Of a DNA stretch of 64,000 bases, positions 61,171 to 64,000 are shown one piece after another. Origin of the DNA: Chamaecrista fasciculata. Lineage: Eukaryota; Streptophyta; Magnoliopsida; Fabales; Fabaceae. The DNA lies in NCBI GenBank assembly GCA_003254925.1, contig QANZ01002429.1, positions 323,884 through 387,883 on the forward strand, given 5' to 3'. The position numbers and the translations under genes were made by a program. Numbering within the stretch: the stretch's first letter is position 1; the number at the start of each line of letters is the position of its first letter. The notes beneath the pieces are model-generated. The model was given only the letters and a program-made list of their open reading frames with translations, ran no database searches and had not been told where the DNA came from.

Positions 61171-63552
61171 TTGGGACAGAGTTTTTTTTTTTCCTTTCCA
61201 AACTCTGAAGTCTGAACTGAAATGTCTTAATTGTAATTAGGCATTGGAATAGAACTTTCCTCCCTCCCTCAGTTCCTGATCATGGTTTTGTTGACTTCAA
61301 AGTTGTTGACATATCTTTTGTAATGACCTTTCCTTTCGTTACTTATGTTAAGCATTAGTTTAGTGCTCGATTGCAAAGATATTACTGGGGGCTTGAGAAC
61401 ATACGGATTTGGCCTTTTCCTAACAGATTTGTTTTTGTTAAAGAAAACAAGAACACAATTAGGCAAAATACGTATTAGCCCTTCTTCGTGGATTACTATT
61501 TATATAATCACACAAATTCATTTTCTCCTTGTGGAGACTGCCACTAGTCCTTTTTTTTTTTGGACAGAATAAGAAATTTTCATTCAATCTCCCTTCGGTG
61601 AATAAAGGACTTTTGAAGAATGAACATGATGATCCAGGCCAAAAAAAAAAAAGAAACATGATGATAAAAGAAAAGATTTTTCTTTTTCACCTATCGTGGG
61701 TTTTTTTTTAAGATTCCAAGGCAGGGTTTGAACCTGACTTTTCTTTAGGACAGCAAGTTCACGTTTTCCTCTCTGACGACCTTGATTCGAAACCGCATTC
61801 AGTTACTTGGGGTTAAGGTCTTACAGTGAATACCCGAATAAAATAAGTAATTCAAGCATGATGAGGTTCCAATCATGGACGTACTTGAGTTGAATAGTGC
61901 TTACACCTGTTTCACCAGATCCCGAGGCTACCCTCTTGCCTTTTGTTTGCTTTATTGGTTCATTAAAAAGTTAAAGCGTCGTTAAGTTAAATCCATTATC
62001 CATGTGCCATGAAAAAAGCTTGCCAAATTGTATCCTTTTCTCTCCCCCCAATGGTAAAGAAACACAGGCATTTGAAAAAAAATATTCTGCAATCAAATAA
62101 AGCAAAACAGATGGAGAGAATGTTAATATTGTACTGGGTAATGTGCCCATGGCCATGAGGACATATTGCTCTATTAGTCTATTTTGCTTTTTAATTTATT
62201 ATGGTTTGTTCCAACATCAGTGGGTTATGAGCTATGACTAATGAGTATTCACAAGCATCATCTCAGGTATTAACTATTTGTTTCCTTCCCTCTTTGCTAG
62301 GCTTGTGGACAAGCATCACTTTTGTGACATGTGATATCCAGCAACAATAAAAATTGATCTGAATGAAGTAATCGAGAATCTAGACTTTTAGTATTCCTTC
62401 TATAAAAAAGGAAAAGGAAAGGAGAGAATGAGAGGATAATGATGATTTAGTTGAAAGAGGACACAAGAGATGCTCTTATTGTTTTTCAAAAGGATGATGC
62501 TGGCTGATTAACGATATGCCACTTTTTCCCTCCACAAAATTGAAAGCAAGAAAGCTAAATCAAGAATATGTATATACACATATGAATATATGATATATAT
62601 ATATATATATATTTATTTATGGAATAAGTTCATTATATATTCTTGAATTAACAAGCATACCAAATTTTATTCNTATGTGAAGTTGTAGCGTGCAATAATC
62701 AATACGATGAGGAATCTGATTTGGCTAAGTGTCGCAACATGACAAAAGTGGTACATGAGACACAGTGACTATGTTACCCTCAAATTGGAAGTAATGTATT
62801 AGAAATCTTAATGCGATGGCGACTCATCGTCTCATCCTTCCTTCCATTATTAATGATGCTCAAGCTCTTAGTCCCAACCCACGCATGGAGCACACTGTCG
62901 TTTTCTCTATAGTACAAATGTACAAATATCATATCCCAACTACTTATGTCCTTCCAATGGACAATTTCTATTTGCATCCCTCCTCTTATGTATTGGTGTT
63001 TGGGTGATTTTATTGAGAATGATGTTAAATAGGGTGTGAAATTATATAAAAGGGGTTGTAATGATTGTGGTCGGTAGGAAAAAGTAGATGGATTTTTGTG
63101 ATTTGTATAGGGGTAGAAATGGTAGGAAATAATGAGATGAGATGAGATGAGATGGGATTGGATGAGATGANAGATTGGATTAGGATTGGACTGGAATATT
63201 GGGCTGCCAAACACACCCTTAAATTGCATGTAGGTTGAGACCGAAACGGTCAATTTCTTTTCATCATTTTTTTTTCCATATGTTGTCAGACATTAAATAT
63301 GATTTTTTTTTAAAGACAGATTAATATTAAAAAATTACCATATTATGGGTTATTTATTTAATTTAAAGTTTGTCATTGCATGTGTTTGAAGTGTTTCAAC
63401 ATTATTCCATAGGTTCATGATCTGATTTCATTTTATAAATCCAAGAATGTTTATGATTTGTAACATATCATTAGAAGGTGAGAGAAGTACAAATAGAAAA
63501 TAAGAAAAAGTTAAAACCAAACAAATGGGGATGACGTGGGGACTTGTTTTAA
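61171..63552. other. Intergenic region downstream of SRP9
   Basis: SRP9 3' flank, then AT-rich sequence with a TA repeat (about 62,590-62,612), an N at 62,673, and a CCAAACACACCC motif at about 63,209 that looks like one end of a MITE whose other end I could not place. No gene is supported. Confidence 0.45.
63132..63175. repeat. (GATGA)n repeat with N
   Basis: Imperfect GATGA/GAGAT units with an N at 63,171. Unit number is uncertain in the assembly. Confidence 0.75.
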
Positions 63553-64000
63553 ATAGGGTCCGTTTGGTACCATTTTGGGTAAGTAAAGGAAAGGGTTTTA
63601 CAAGAGAAAAATTGTGAGGGAAAGGAAAAGTAGTTGAGGGAATGTAAAGTAGGTAAAGATTGAAAGTGTTTGGTATAAAAAGGTATGAGAGGGAAAGTAA
63701 AATAGATATAGAAAAAAATGACAAAAATGCCCTTCCCACAACCACCACAAGACCGCCGCCGCCGCCCACGGTGGCCGGCGCTGCCGTCGCCCACCGTCAG
63801 GGGAAGAAGATGGGATAAGAGTGAGAGGGGCAAATTAGAAATTCTACCATAATTTCCTAGGTAGACTTGGATTACATCATAAATATGAAGTAAAGAAAAA
63901 TGGCCTATGTAATGTAAATGCCTTTTCATTGTAATCCACTTTACATAGCTCAAATTGTCATACTAAACACCTAAAAGTATTGGAATCCGTGCCTTTACTT
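63553..64000. mobile_element. Possible TIR element cut by the window edge
   Basis: TAGGGTCCGTTTGGTACC at about 63,556 is a typical MITE/hAT left end, and a TACTAAACACC word near 63,961 resembles a sub-terminal inverted copy. Inside is a GC-rich patch (about 63,735-63,800) with GCCGCCGCCGCC, unlike the AT-rich surroundings. The right end is outside the window or not recognisable. Confidence 0.35.

Overview
This window is nuclear DNA of a eudicot plant. The evidence is AT-rich DNA with many short GT-AG introns, a nuclear-encoded chloroplast protein with a two-part transit sequence (PsbW), an Aux/IAA auxin repressor, a plant BMI1/DRIP RING protein, and many small transposons. I cannot name the species. 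Single N bases inside homopolymers show this is a draft assembly with a few uncertain joints.

Layout. 1-15,400 has no host gene I can support. It holds transposon debris: a Mutator-like element carrying a dioxygenase gene piece (687-2282), a foldback MITE (3001-3496), a 1 kb inverted-repeat element with a nested LTR-like insert (8885-9842), a LINE RNase H remnant (12,842-13,745) and another inverted-repeat element (14,099-14,804). From 15.5 to 28.9 kb lie an Aux/IAA gene (+), a 12-exon P-loop kinase gene (-), a tRNA-Asp gene (+) and the F-box/LRR gene FBL17 (-). 29-33.5 kb is repeat-rich. From 33.9 to 52.1 kb are a chloroplast phospholipase A1-I gamma gene (+), psbW (-) and a DRIP/BMI1 RING ubiquitin ligase gene (+). 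From memory, this order matches Arabidopsis At2g30550, At2g30570 and At2g30580. From 53.3 to 61.2 kb are a PRA1-family gene (-), a GABA-transporter-like amino acid permease gene (-) and SRP9 (+); the last two are divergent with about 590 bp between start codons. The final 2.8 kb is intergenic.

Eight protein-coding host genes were rebuilt exon by exon; codon phase closes at every junction and all have a complete start and stop. The LINE ORF is separate from these eight. The host genes do unrelated jobs (auxin response, cell cycle, plastid lipid turnover, photosystem II, Polycomb/ubiquitin, membrane traffic, transport, protein targeting) and do not form a pathway cluster.

No clearly new molecular system is visible. 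The most unusual content is a set of Mutator-like inverted-repeat elements with exact 9-bp target duplications. One lies in the phospholipase intron and carries a ClpR2-like exon with its splice donor. Another is a 2.2 kb near-perfect palindrome between psbW and the DRIP gene. A 34-bp tandem duplication over the SRP9 start codon also creates an out-of-frame upstream ATG.
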